From Paenibacillus uliginis N3/975 (lineage in GTDB: Bacteria > Bacillota > Bacilli > Paenibacillales > Paenibacillaceae): a stretch of DNA of 64,000 nt. The notes beneath the pieces were generated by a model. That model saw nothing but the letters and a program-made list of their open reading frames with translations. It was not told the DNA's origin and ran no database searches. The stretch lies in the NCBI RefSeq assembly GCF_900177425.1, contig NZ_LT840184.1, positions 4,939,705-5,003,704 on the forward strand. Reading direction: 5' to 3'. A program made the translations under genes and the position numbers. Shown here in pieces: positions 43,675 through 51,099 of the stretch; positions within the stretch are counted from its first letter, which is position 1; every line of letters begins with the position of its first letter.

Positions 43675-44610
43675 CTATACCGCGATTTTAAACGCGTTCA
43701 CTTCATTTTTCTTAAGTTTTTCAGCGAATTCGACAGGCGAGTACCCATACAAGCTCATATGGATTCTTCGATTATTGTAGAAGTCCATGAATCGGTCCAG
43801 CACCATAAATGCTTCTTGAAAGTCCGTAAAAATATGGCGCTTAAAACACTCCCGTTCTAAGATGCTGTGAAACGACTCAATGAACGCGTTCTTGTTTGGG
43901 CTGCGATTCGGTGTACGTTCATGAATAATAAATTCTTTGTGTGTCTCGAAGAACTTTCCAAATTTGTGACTCTTAAACTGAGGGCCATTATCCGTTCGGA
44001 TTACTAACTCTTTCTCTTGAGAGAAGATATTTCGTTTGATTAATGCTTTATAAAGCGTATCAACAAGACTTTTTGTAAGGCACTCCTTGCCGCGATACTG
44101 CCCCACTACGTTGCGGTCGTATACATCGATAATACTTGCCGTATAGAAGTAACGCTGTAGGCCAGCAATATAGCCGTATTTAACGTCCATCTGCCACAAC
44201 TGGTTCGGACCGGTTACTTCCATATTGTTAGCTAGACGGCGTGGATAGGCCGCTTTCTGCTCTTTAGGTTTGCCTAGAATATCGAGTTCTTTACAAAGTC
44301 GGTATACCTTTTTCTTGTTGATCTTAATAGCGTGCCGTCTACGTAACACAAGAGTGATTTTTCGATATCCGTAAGCAGATTCTTCACCTTCAAGAAGTTT
44401 TAAGATTATCTGTTTAATTCGTCCATCACTTACTTTTTTGCCGTTAAACGTGACGGAATAACCTGGCTTTGGGCGCCCAGATTTATTTGATTGTTTTGAA
44501 TTGGTAGTGGTCTTACGTTGATAATAGTAAGTAGACCGAGGCACATTACACAGCTTCAGGATCTTGCTTACCGGATAACCTTTTAGGATCCATTGCCGGG
44601 CCACTTCCAT
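43675..44610 (-). CDS. IS3-family transposase OrfB (DDE integrase domain)
   Basis: This 311-residue rve-type integrase opens with an HTH_21-like region (YGYRKITLVLRRRHAIKINKKKVYRL). The DDE core has LWQMDVKYGYI (first Asp), VIRTDNGPQFKS (second Asp) and NAFIESFHSILERE (Glu). The C-terminal YNNRRIHMSLYGYSPVEF is typical. It is intact and is expressed as an OrfAB fusion by -1 frameshift, so the element may be active. Confidence 0.95.
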   Translation of the reverse strand: MEVARQWILKGYPVSKILKLCNVPRSTYYYQRKTTTNSKQSNKSGRPKPGYSVTFNGKKVSDGRIKQIILKLLEGEESAYGYRKITLVLRRRHAIKINKKKVYRLCKELDILGKPKEQKAAYPRRLANNMEVTGPNQLWQMDVKYGYIAGLQRYFYTASIIDVYDRNVVGQYRGKECLTKSLVDTLYKALIKRNIFSQEKELVIRTDNGPQFKSHKFGKFFETHKEFIIHERTPNRSPNKNAFIESFHSILERECFKRHIFTDFQEAFMVLDRFMDFYNNRRIHMSLYGYSPVEFAEKLKKNEVNAFKIAV

Positions 44611-44927
44611 TGGATGTGTGGATGAGTTTTTTTTACAAGGTCTCGGAGGATGGCTATCTCCAGTTCTTTTTCCCCAATTAACTTGGTGGCTTGTTCATAC
44701 TTTTCTTTCCAATCACCTGTAGTTTGAGGTTGAACTTCAAGTCTGTCCATGTTCTTCTTTCTACTCATCGTCATCTCCACCTCATCTCGATATTGTTTAA
44801 CCCATTTATATAATGAGTAAGGGGAGAGGCCATGTTTTCGTGCTGTTAGTGCTACATTCCCCCGTTCAAGTGCTTCTTCGACGACCTGTATCCGCAGCTC
44901 GTCGAACTTACTATGTTGTACTCTCAT
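44583..44927 (-). CDS. IS3-family OrfA (HTH transposase subunit)
   Basis: This protein of about 114 aa has helix-turn-helix HTH_8/IS150-type sequence (ALTARKHGLSPYSLYKWVKQYRDEV) and a C-terminal leucine-zipper-like helix (KYEQATKLIGEKELEIAILRDLV). Start at 44927 has GGAGG 8-10 nt upstream. An AAAAAAAAC slippery run (44627-44634) near the 3' end would allow -1 slippage into OrfB; that frame has no stop from the run to the orfB ATG at 44610. Confidence 0.9.
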   Translation of the reverse strand: MRVQHSKFDELRIQVVEEALERGNVALTARKHGLSPYSLYKWVKQYRDEVEMTMSRKKNMDRLEVQPQTTGDWKEKYEQATKLIGEKELEIAILRDLVKKTHPHIQWKWPGNGS

Positions 44928-44989
44928 AGTGACTGCCTCCAGATAAATTAATTGTATATTATTTATTCTGAAAGTGTCCAAGTTGATTA

Positions 44990-45040
44990 GGGGGCTTTAT
45001 AGCAATGTTGTATAACATACAAAATTACTATAAAGCCCCC
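44990..45040. repeat. Long hairpin next to the IS3 right end
   Basis: Two 24-nt arms (44990-45013 and 45017-45040) starting GGGGGCTTTATAG pair with only two mismatches around a 3-nt loop. It starts 9 nt beyond the IS terminus. It may be part of the older element whose ends form the inverted repeat at 43621 and 45041. Confidence 0.75.
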
Positions 45041-45061
45041 CCAATATTCGGGGCCTGCCGA
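45041..45061. repeat. Right arm of inverted repeat flanking the IS3 element
   Basis: CCAATATTCGGGG followed by CCTGCCGA is the inverted match of 43621-43643. Confidence 0.65.
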
Positions 45062-45074
45062 CTTCTTAATGAAA

Positions 45075-45111
45075 AAGAGCCCCGACAGGATTCATCCTTG
45101 TCGGAGCTCTT
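45075..45111 (-). terminator. Terminator downstream of the GDSL hydrolase gene
   Basis: AAGAGC-(T)-CCGACA and TGTCGG-(G)-GCTCTT pair and are followed by TTTTTC in minus orientation. It lies about 120 nt past the stop. The space between (45112-45230) holds no convincing gene. Confidence 0.8.
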
Positions 45112-45230
45112 ATGAACTTAAGTTTCATTTCCCGCAGACTTCAACGTTCCTAGGAATATACAACCTGATATTCCTTCGTTCTGAAGGGCCAGGTATAAAT
45201 ACTTCCGTGTACATTTTTCACACCAATGTT

Positions 45231-45866
45231 TTACTTTAAGCCTAGACCCATCGTTTCCATCCAGGCTCGGGCAATCAGCGAGTGACCAGCCGGAGACGGA
45301 TGCACACCGTCCGGCGCCCAATAAGCCGGTTCACGACGCGCAGCAGCTGCAGCAAACAGTCCGTCCAGTGGAACGAGTAGCGCATCAAATTCAGCTGCAA
45401 GCTCCCTTACCGCCGTAATCTTCGGATCGAGATCTTCGCGCCACGCCTTGCGGTCTTCAGGATATGGCAGCACGAATGGCTCCAGAAGGATCAGCTTGGC
45501 ATTAAGCGTTTCCTTCGTCTGCTTCAGCAACTCACGATAGCCTTGCTGAAAATCTTCCAGACTCGTAGGATCTTGGGAATCGTAACGACGCCAGCAATCA
45601 TTAATGCCGATGTATACAGATACCCATGTCGGCTTCAGATCGAGACAATCCTCCTGCCATCTTGCTTGCAGATCTTTAACCCGGTTACCGCTAATCCCCC
45701 GGTTCAAAAAGGTAATATTCAGCTCCGGATGGCTCATGCCTACCAGACCTGCCGTCATCAACGGATAGCCCTTACCCAGATCAGCCGGATTATTCCGGTC
45801 TCTACCGGCATCGGTAATGCTATCGCCTTGAAAAAGTATAATATCATCCTTCTGCAATCGATTCAT
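45231..45866 (-). CDS. SGNH/GDSL-family hydrolase
   Basis: This 211-residue esterase-like protein has block I FQGDSITDAG with nucleophile Ser16, block II Gly in NRGISGNRV, block III GINDCW (Asn) and block V DGVHPSPAGH (Asp/His). There is no signal peptide, so it acts in the cytoplasm. Family members deacylate sugars, lipids or thioesters, often acetylated oligosaccharides. AGGAGGAAGAG precedes the ATG. It stands alone between the IS region and the ABC ATPase gene. Confidence 0.92.
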   Translation of the reverse strand: MNRLQKDDIILFQGDSITDAGRDRNNPADLGKGYPLMTAGLVGMSHPELNITFLNRGISGNRVKDLQARWQEDCLDLKPTWVSVYIGINDCWRRYDSQDPTSLEDFQQGYRELLKQTKETLNAKLILLEPFVLPYPEDRKAWREDLDPKITAVRELAAEFDALLVPLDGLFAAAAARREPAYWAPDGVHPSPAGHSLIARAWMETMGLGLK

Positions 45867-45978
45867 TTCTCTTCCTCCTAAGTAGGTCCGGCTTACTCGC
45901 CGTATTATTGGATATAGTTTTATTGGCTACTTTCATACCATACTCCTTCTTCATCGGTAAGAAGGTCGATCTCCGCAC

Positions 45979-46000
45979 AAAAAAAAAAGGAGTCCTCTCC
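45979..46000 (-). terminator. Weak-stem terminator after the oligopeptide ATPase gene
   Basis: GGAG-AGGA-CTCC followed by ten T residues in minus orientation, about 50 nt after the stop. Confidence 0.55.
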
Positions 46001-46047
46001 CCAAGTATCGAATGGACCTGGTAGAAAACTTCCTTTGTTTATTTATA

Positions 46048-47796
46048 TTATGCTGAAGTGCTGATCGGCTGTGCGACCCAGTGCCCTTTAGACACCTCAA
46101 CCAGCTCGGAATGCTCCAGATTATATTGATCCGCCCCGGTACGTTCCTCCATCAAGACCCGCTTTTTCTTCGACTCTACTTTCGGATCCGGAATCGGAAT
46201 AGCTGACAATAATGATTTGGTATAGTCATGCTGTGGGTTGGAATACAGCTCTTCACTTTCCGCCAGTTCAACGATCTTCCCCATGTACATCACGGCTACA
46301 CGATCACTGATATGCTTGACCATCGAAAGGTCATGGGCAATGAACAGATACGTGAGTCCAAGCTGCTGCTGCAGCTCTTCGAGCAGCTTCACAATCTGTG
46401 ATTGGATGGACACGTCTAGCGCAGACAGCGGTTCGTCACATACGATGAACTTCGGCTCCACTGCTAGCGCGCGAGCAATGCCGATCCGCTGCCGCTGCCC
46501 GCCGGAGAATTCATGCGGGTACCGGTTGGCAAAAGCCGGATTCAAGCCGACCATGTCGAGCAGCTCCTCGACCCGCTTTCTGCGCTCCTGCTTGCTTCCC
46601 GACAGCTTATGAACGTCCAGTGCTTCGCCGATAATATCGACGATCTTAAGCCGCGGGTTCAGCGATGCATACGGGTCCTGGAAGATCATCTGCATGTAAC
46701 GGCGCATCGTCTTCATCTCCGAGCCGGTCAAGCGGTTCACTGCCATGCCCTGGTACAGCACCTCGCCGCCTGTCGGCTGATGCAGCCGGAGAATAGCCCG
46801 TCCGGTCGTCGATTTACCGCTACCGGATTCCCCTACGAGACCAAGCGTTTCACCGGCTTGAATATGAAAGCTGATATCGTTCACTGCCTTCAGTACATTG
46901 CCTTTCCCCATATCGAAGTGCTGCTTGAGCCCGCGTACTTCGAGCAGAGGACGCTCGCGGTCCTTGTCAGTCAGAATGAGAGGTGTCGGCTTCGGTTTTT
47001 TCTTCTCGTGCAGCCGTGGAAGGGCATTAAGCAGCTTGAGTGTGTAGGGGTGCTGAGGGTTATCGAAGATTTCCTCTGTCGTTCCGGTCTCCACGATAAC
47101 CCCATCCTTCATCACGGCAACGCGATCACACATTCCGGCGACAACGCCAAGGTCATGGGTGATCAGGATGATCGACGTGCCGAAACGTTCCTGCATATCT
47201 TTCATCAAGTTCAAAATTTGCGCCTGAATCGTAACGTCGAGCGCAGTTGTCGGCTCGTCCGCTATGAGCAGCGACGGACGGCAGGCCAGTGCAATAGCAA
47301 TCATGACACGCTGACGCATACCTCCGGAAAATTCGTGCGGATATTGATTGTATCGCGTCTCGCTGTTCGATATGCCGACCAGCTTCAGCATGTCCAGAGC
47401 TTGTTTTTTCGCTTCTTTCTGTGACAGCTTTTGGTGCTTGATCAGGCTTTCGGCAATCTGTTCGCCGATTTTGATCGTTGGATTCAGGGATGTCATCGGA
47501 TCTTGAAAGATCATCCCCATATCACGGCCCCGAATGCTCTCCATTTCCTTCTCGGTTTTGTCCGCAAGGTTATCGCCTAGGAAGAGGATCTCCCCTTCCT
47601 TCATAAATGAAGGAGGCGAAGGCAGCAAACGCATGATTGAACGTGCCGTAACACTCTTGCCGCTTCCGGATTCGCCGACAATGCCGAGTGTTTCTCCTTT
47701 ATTCAGTTCAAAACTGACACCCCGTACGGCGTGAAATTCCGAATCACGGGATTGAAAGGATACGCTCAAGTTTTTCACCTGTAGTATCGGTTCCAT
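46048..47796 (-). CDS. Fused dipeptide/oligopeptide ABC importer ATPase (DppD-DppF type)
   Basis: This protein of 582 aa holds two complete ABC domains. First: Walker A GESGSGKSVTARSI, signature FSGGMRQR, Walker B LLIADEPTTALDVT. Second (from about 285): GESGSGKSTTGRAI, FSGGQRQRIGIARAL, FIVCDEPLSALDVS. Each ends with the Opp/Dpp C-terminal segment (QHPYTLKLLNALP; QHDYTKSLLSAIP). Such fused enzymes occur as GsiA/YejF. It is transcribed divergently from the permease and binding-protein genes, with which it should form one importer. Confidence 0.93.
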   Translation of the reverse strand: MEPILQVKNLSVSFQSRDSEFHAVRGVSFELNKGETLGIVGESGSGKSVTARSIMRLLPSPPSFMKEGEILFLGDNLADKTEKEMESIRGRDMGMIFQDPMTSLNPTIKIGEQIAESLIKHQKLSQKEAKKQALDMLKLVGISNSETRYNQYPHEFSGGMRQRVMIAIALACRPSLLIADEPTTALDVTIQAQILNLMKDMQERFGTSIILITHDLGVVAGMCDRVAVMKDGVIVETGTTEEIFDNPQHPYTLKLLNALPRLHEKKKPKPTPLILTDKDRERPLLEVRGLKQHFDMGKGNVLKAVNDISFHIQAGETLGLVGESGSGKSTTGRAILRLHQPTGGEVLYQGMAVNRLTGSEMKTMRRYMQMIFQDPYASLNPRLKIVDIIGEALDVHKLSGSKQERRKRVEELLDMVGLNPAFANRYPHEFSGGQRQRIGIARALAVEPKFIVCDEPLSALDVSIQSQIVKLLEELQQQLGLTYLFIAHDLSMVKHISDRVAVMYMGKIVELAESEELYSNPQHDYTKSLLSAIPIPDPKVESKKKRVLMEERTGADQYNLEHSELVEVSKGHWVAQPISTSA

Positions 47797-47849
47797 ATAA
47801 ATTCGCCTGCCTTATTTGTGTCTATCATGAGATGAACTCACTTAATCTA

Positions 47850-47878
47850 TTGACTTTTAAATAGCGCTAAAATAAAAT
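47850..47878 (+). promoter_or_regulatory. Sigma-A promoter for the importer permease operon
   Basis: TTGACT (47850-47855), a 17-nt spacer and TAAAAT (47873-47878) lie about 50 nt before the ATG at 47931. Confidence 0.6.
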
Positions 47879-47930
47879 ATACTATATCACTCGGAATAAT
47901 GCAATTTCAATGAAGGAGGCACGACACCTT

Positions 47931-49373
47931 ATGGGGGTGACGGAAGCAGCAGGCCATCGCCAGCTTATCAGTAACATCAGCATCACGTACCGTAAAATCC
48001 TTCTTAATCCTTCATATAAATATTTACTTCTATTATTGGGAGCACCGGTCAATCTGGTGGTCTTCCTTATTTATATGTTTCAGAGCAAGAAGGACGCATA
48101 CACTTCGTTAAGGTCCAAGGTTCAGACCGAGCTGATCTCCACCGGTTTCCGGGACAAGCTGAGGACAGAGCAGTTGGAACAGCTTAAACGGAAACATGAG
48201 TTTTTCGGACAGAAGGTCAGTGAGGAAAAATTTAACCGAGAGCTTGAAACCTTAACGGAATCACGGTTCCAGGAAACTGTGGAGGAACGTACACGCAAGC
48301 AGTTGGAACTCACCGGGAAGAAACGCCTGACTTTTGCGGACACTTTTGAATCACTCATTGCTAATCCCGTCTTTTTCGCAGTGTCATGGATCCCGGGACT
48401 GCTCATGTACATACTTCTTTTTTTGTACAGCAGACCATATCTGAAGTTTATTTTTGAAAGACTTATCATGAGCGTGTTTGTCATTTTTGGTGTAGCCGTT
48501 CTCGTCTTTACGATCTTGCACCTGTCTCCGTTCAATCCGGCAGCGAACATACTGGGGGAAACAGCGACCAAAGAACAGATTGCGGCATTCAACCATCTTC
48601 ACGGACTGGATCAGCCTTACTGGACCCAGTTGTGGAATAACATTAAGGGAATATTCACTTTTAATCTTGGTAAATCCTTCTCGGGCAGTGAAGAAATTAC
48701 GAACAGCATCGCAAGAAAGTTTCCGGTGACGCTGACGCTGACTGTAATTTCACTACTGTTCGCCATGATCATTGCCATTCCAGTCGGAATTATCTCGGCA
48801 ACGCGGAAAAATTCGTTCTTCGATTATACGTTTATGTTCATCGCGCTGCTGGGCTTGTCCATACCGAACTTTTGGCAGGGATTGATTTTCATCCTTAATT
48901 TCTCGATCAAGCTGCAATGGCTGCCAGCCACCTATAATCCGCAGAACTGGCTCTCGATGATCATGCCGGTCATTGTGCTGGGAACGGGGCTCACCGCAGC
49001 AGTTGCAAGAATGACGCGTTCCTCCACACTGGAGGTTATTAATGAAGATTATATTTTGACCGCCAAAGCCAAAGGGCTGGGAAAGCGGCAGGTGCTTCGA
49101 AAGCACGCTGTGCGCAATGCCCTCATCCCGATCATTACCGTCATCGGACTACAGTTCGGAGGTATGCTCGGCGGTTCGGCAGTTACGGAAAAAGTGTTTA
49201 ACATTAGCGGTATCGGCAGCTACATCGTGGATAAGCAGTTCATTCCCGATATTCCGGCCATTATGGGCGGGGTCGTGTACACGGCCATCACCATTTCACT
49301 GGTCAACGTCATTATTGACATTATGTATGCCTTTTTCGATCCGCGTATCCGTTCCAAGATGAAACAATACTAG
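47931..49373 (+). CDS. DppB-type ABC permease with N-terminal membrane/coiled-coil extension
   Basis: This permease is about 480 aa long; ordinary DppB-type permeases have about 310-330. The C-terminal part is standard: RLIMSVFVIFGVAVLVFTILHLSP, the EAA coupling loop (VINEDYILTAKAKGLGKRQVLRKHAVRNAL) and final membrane segments. Ahead of it are about 170 extra residues: a membrane segment (YLLLLLGAPVNLVVFLIYMF), a charged helical stretch of about 80 aa (LRTEQLEQLKRKHEFFGQ...) likely to be coiled coil, and a second membrane segment. The extension has no family I know. AAGGAGG lies 11 nt before ATG 47931; an ATG at 47910 overlaps that site. Confidence 0.9.
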   Translation: MGVTEAAGHRQLISNISITYRKILLNPSYKYLLLLLGAPVNLVVFLIYMFQSKKDAYTSLRSKVQTELISTGFRDKLRTEQLEQLKRKHEFFGQKVSEEKFNRELETLTESRFQETVEERTRKQLELTGKKRLTFADTFESLIANPVFFAVSWIPGLLMYILLFLYSRPYLKFIFERLIMSVFVIFGVAVLVFTILHLSPFNPAANILGETATKEQIAAFNHLHGLDQPYWTQLWNNIKGIFTFNLGKSFSGSEEITNSIARKFPVTLTLTVISLLFAMIIAIPVGIISATRKNSFFDYTFMFIALLGLSIPNFWQGLIFILNFSIKLQWLPATYNPQNWLSMIMPVIVLGTGLTAAVARMTRSSTLEVINEDYILTAKAKGLGKRQVLRKHAVRNALIPIITVIGLQFGGMLGGSAVTEKVFNISGIGSYIVDKQFIPDIPAIMGGVVYTAITISLVNVIIDIMYAFFDPRIRSKMKQY

Positions 49374-49380
49374 TGCGAGT

Positions 49381-49442
49381 CAAGTAGAAACCAGTCCGTC
49401 GTCCTTCTCAAAGGACGATAGCGTTTCTGCGAGAAATATAAG
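49381..49442 (+). repeat. R2 hairpin repeat, copy 1
   Basis: CAAGTAGAAAC, then a long imperfect hairpin (CGTCGTCCTT/AAGGACGA inside AGAAAC/GTTTCT), then TGCGAGAAATATAAG. It lies 8 nt after the first permease stop. The same unit recurs after the binding-protein gene at 52937. Confidence 0.75.
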
Positions 49443-49534
49443 CCAAGTATAAATGAAATCTTATACTTTCTTATATTTTTAAAAAGTCAGATTTTCAGCA
49501 CTTTGAAGCATCCTCTACTAAAGCAGGTGTACTC

Positions 49535-51043
49535 ATGATCAAGAAGCTTTTCAACCATCGCCAAACCCAGTACCAGCTGAAGTCCTCACAGGAGTACAGC
49601 CAATCCGGGTTCACGTGGGTCGTCTCTTTAACCTTAACGATAATCCTGCTGCTGAACAGCTACAGTTTCGGGAGCGGAAGTTTAAGACCGTATGTATTTG
49701 CCGCTTTTGCCGTTTACGCTTTGTTTACGCTACTGCAGGTGATCATCACGGCCCTGATCCGGAGGGATCTGCTTCGTGACGGAGAGATCAGGCGCTCAAC
49801 CCGCGCACTCGGCTATATCCAGCTGCTGAGTATTTTTACAGGCAATGTGTTTGTAACAACCTTTGGTTTTAATCTCATAAAAAAACAAAAAAGTCCCGAA
49901 TATTCAATCGCCGTTTATATGCTGTTGACGCAAATATTCGTAATCGCCTTATCGGCCTTGAATATGTTCAAGCCTTACGTAGCTGAAACATTTCTACCAG
50001 GAATGGCAGCGCTGGTGCTGGTGACAATATTCCATCTGGTCGCCCTGCTGCTCGTTGCAAAATACGTAAACAACCACTACGCGCACCCACGGCTGAAGTG
50101 GTTTGCACTGCCGCTCATCCTGACGGCGGTGACGGGCAATATCTTTGCCCTCGTGCTCGGCTTCAACTTGTTGTCCAAGATCCGCAAAAATAGCAATCCG
50201 GCATCCACTCGCTGGGCGGACGTCTGGGTGCGAATCACTGGCAATACTACGGCTATGCTGGGACTGTTCTTTATCATCTTCCTGTTTACCGTATCTGTAT
50301 GCAGCCTGTTTACGTTTGAATACAGCTTCGCGGTAGACAATAACTATTCGGCAATTCTGCAGCAGCCAAGTCTGGCATACCCGCTTGGAACCGATGATTT
50401 CGGCCGCTGCCTATATTCAAGAATCGTGTTCGGCGCCCGTATCTCACTCATCGTCGGGTTTATGTCCACAGTTATTCCGCTCGTAATCGGAGGCATTCTC
50501 GGCGCGATATCCGGATATTATGGACGCCATACGGACAATATTATCATGCGTCTACTTGATATTTTGTACGCAATTCCCGGTATTCTCCTTGCGATCGCGA
50601 TTATCGCCGCTTTCGGAGCCAATACGGTCAACCTAATCATCGCACTCAGCGTTGGAGCTATTCCGACCTATGCAAGAACGATGAGAGCAAACGTGCTGCT
50701 CGTGTCCACCTACGAATACGTGGATGCGGCTCGTGCATTCGGCTCAAGCAATCTATCGATTATTTTTAAGCATATCGTTCCGAATTCCCTTGCTCCGATG
50801 ATCGTTAAATCGACCTTGACCATTGGGGGAGCGGTTATCTCTACAAGCAGCTTAAGCTACCTCGGACTTGGGGTTGAGCCTCATATCCCAGAATGGGGAA
50901 ACATTCTCAAGATCGGCAGTACGTATCTCGAAACCAACTCGTATCTGGCTATATACCCGGGGCTCGCCATTATCGCTCTAGTATTGTCCTTTAACTTCTT
51001 GGGTGACGGATTGCGGGACGCGCTGGATCCCAAGCTCGATTAA
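49535..51043 (+). CDS. DppC-type ABC permease with six extra N-terminal membrane segments
   Basis: This protein of 502 aa compares with about 280-310 for normal DppC. From about residue 230 it is a normal permease (AYPLGTDDFGRCLYSRIVFGARISL and the EAA loop YEYVDAARAFGSSNLSIIFKHIVPNSLAP). The first 225 residues add about six membrane segments. They include two copies of a module, LLSIFTGNVFVTTFGFNLIK and ILTAVTGNIFALVLGFNLLS, sharing TGN-[VI]-F-x4-GFNL. This looks like a duplicated three-segment unit. I recognise no family for it. The gene follows the R2 repeat and precedes the binding-protein gene by 56 nt. Confidence 0.9.
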   Translation: MIKKLFNHRQTQYQLKSSQEYSQSGFTWVVSLTLTIILLLNSYSFGSGSLRPYVFAAFAVYALFTLLQVIITALIRRDLLRDGEIRRSTRALGYIQLLSIFTGNVFVTTFGFNLIKKQKSPEYSIAVYMLLTQIFVIALSALNMFKPYVAETFLPGMAALVLVTIFHLVALLLVAKYVNNHYAHPRLKWFALPLILTAVTGNIFALVLGFNLLSKIRKNSNPASTRWADVWVRITGNTTAMLGLFFIIFLFTVSVCSLFTFEYSFAVDNNYSAILQQPSLAYPLGTDDFGRCLYSRIVFGARISLIVGFMSTVIPLVIGGILGAISGYYGRHTDNIIMRLLDILYAIPGILLAIAIIAAFGANTVNLIIALSVGAIPTYARTMRANVLLVSTYEYVDAARAFGSSNLSIIFKHIVPNSLAPMIVKSTLTIGGAVISTSSLSYLGLGVEPHIPEWGNILKIGSTYLETNSYLAIYPGLAIIALVLSFNFLGDGLRDALDPKLD

Positions 51044-51099
51044 TTATAGTTTATTACTTTTTTCAACATATATATATATAAGATCAGGAGGAAATCATC

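Larger units (their letters stand above)
43641..44980 (-). mobile_element. IS3-family insertion sequence (IS150-like), about 1340 bp
   Basis: Terminal inverted repeats TGGACACTTT (43641-43650) and AAAGTGTCCA (44971-44980) start with TG and end with CA, as in IS3 elements. Inside are orfA and orfB in overlapping frames, with an A8 run for frameshifting. No 3-4 bp target duplication is visible (TAT on the left, AGT on the right). Confidence 0.85.

Noticed and set aside
44583..44610. OrfA/OrfB overlap as a disabling frameshift in the IS
   Set aside because: The overlap with an upstream A8 run is the normal programmed -1 frameshift arrangement of IS3 elements.
45118..45321. Minus-strand 67-codon frame overlapping the GDSL hydrolase 3' end
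   Set aside because: Its first half is the hydrolase gene in another frame and it runs into the terminator region; no family or ribosome site.
46513..47424. 303-codon plus-strand open frame
   Set aside because: Antisense shadow of the fused ABC ATPase gene, whose motifs are complete on the minus strand.
51068..51084. AT dinucleotide run before the permuted binding-protein gene
   Set aside because: Short simple-sequence run in an AT-rich leader; no evidence of regulatory or phase-variation role.
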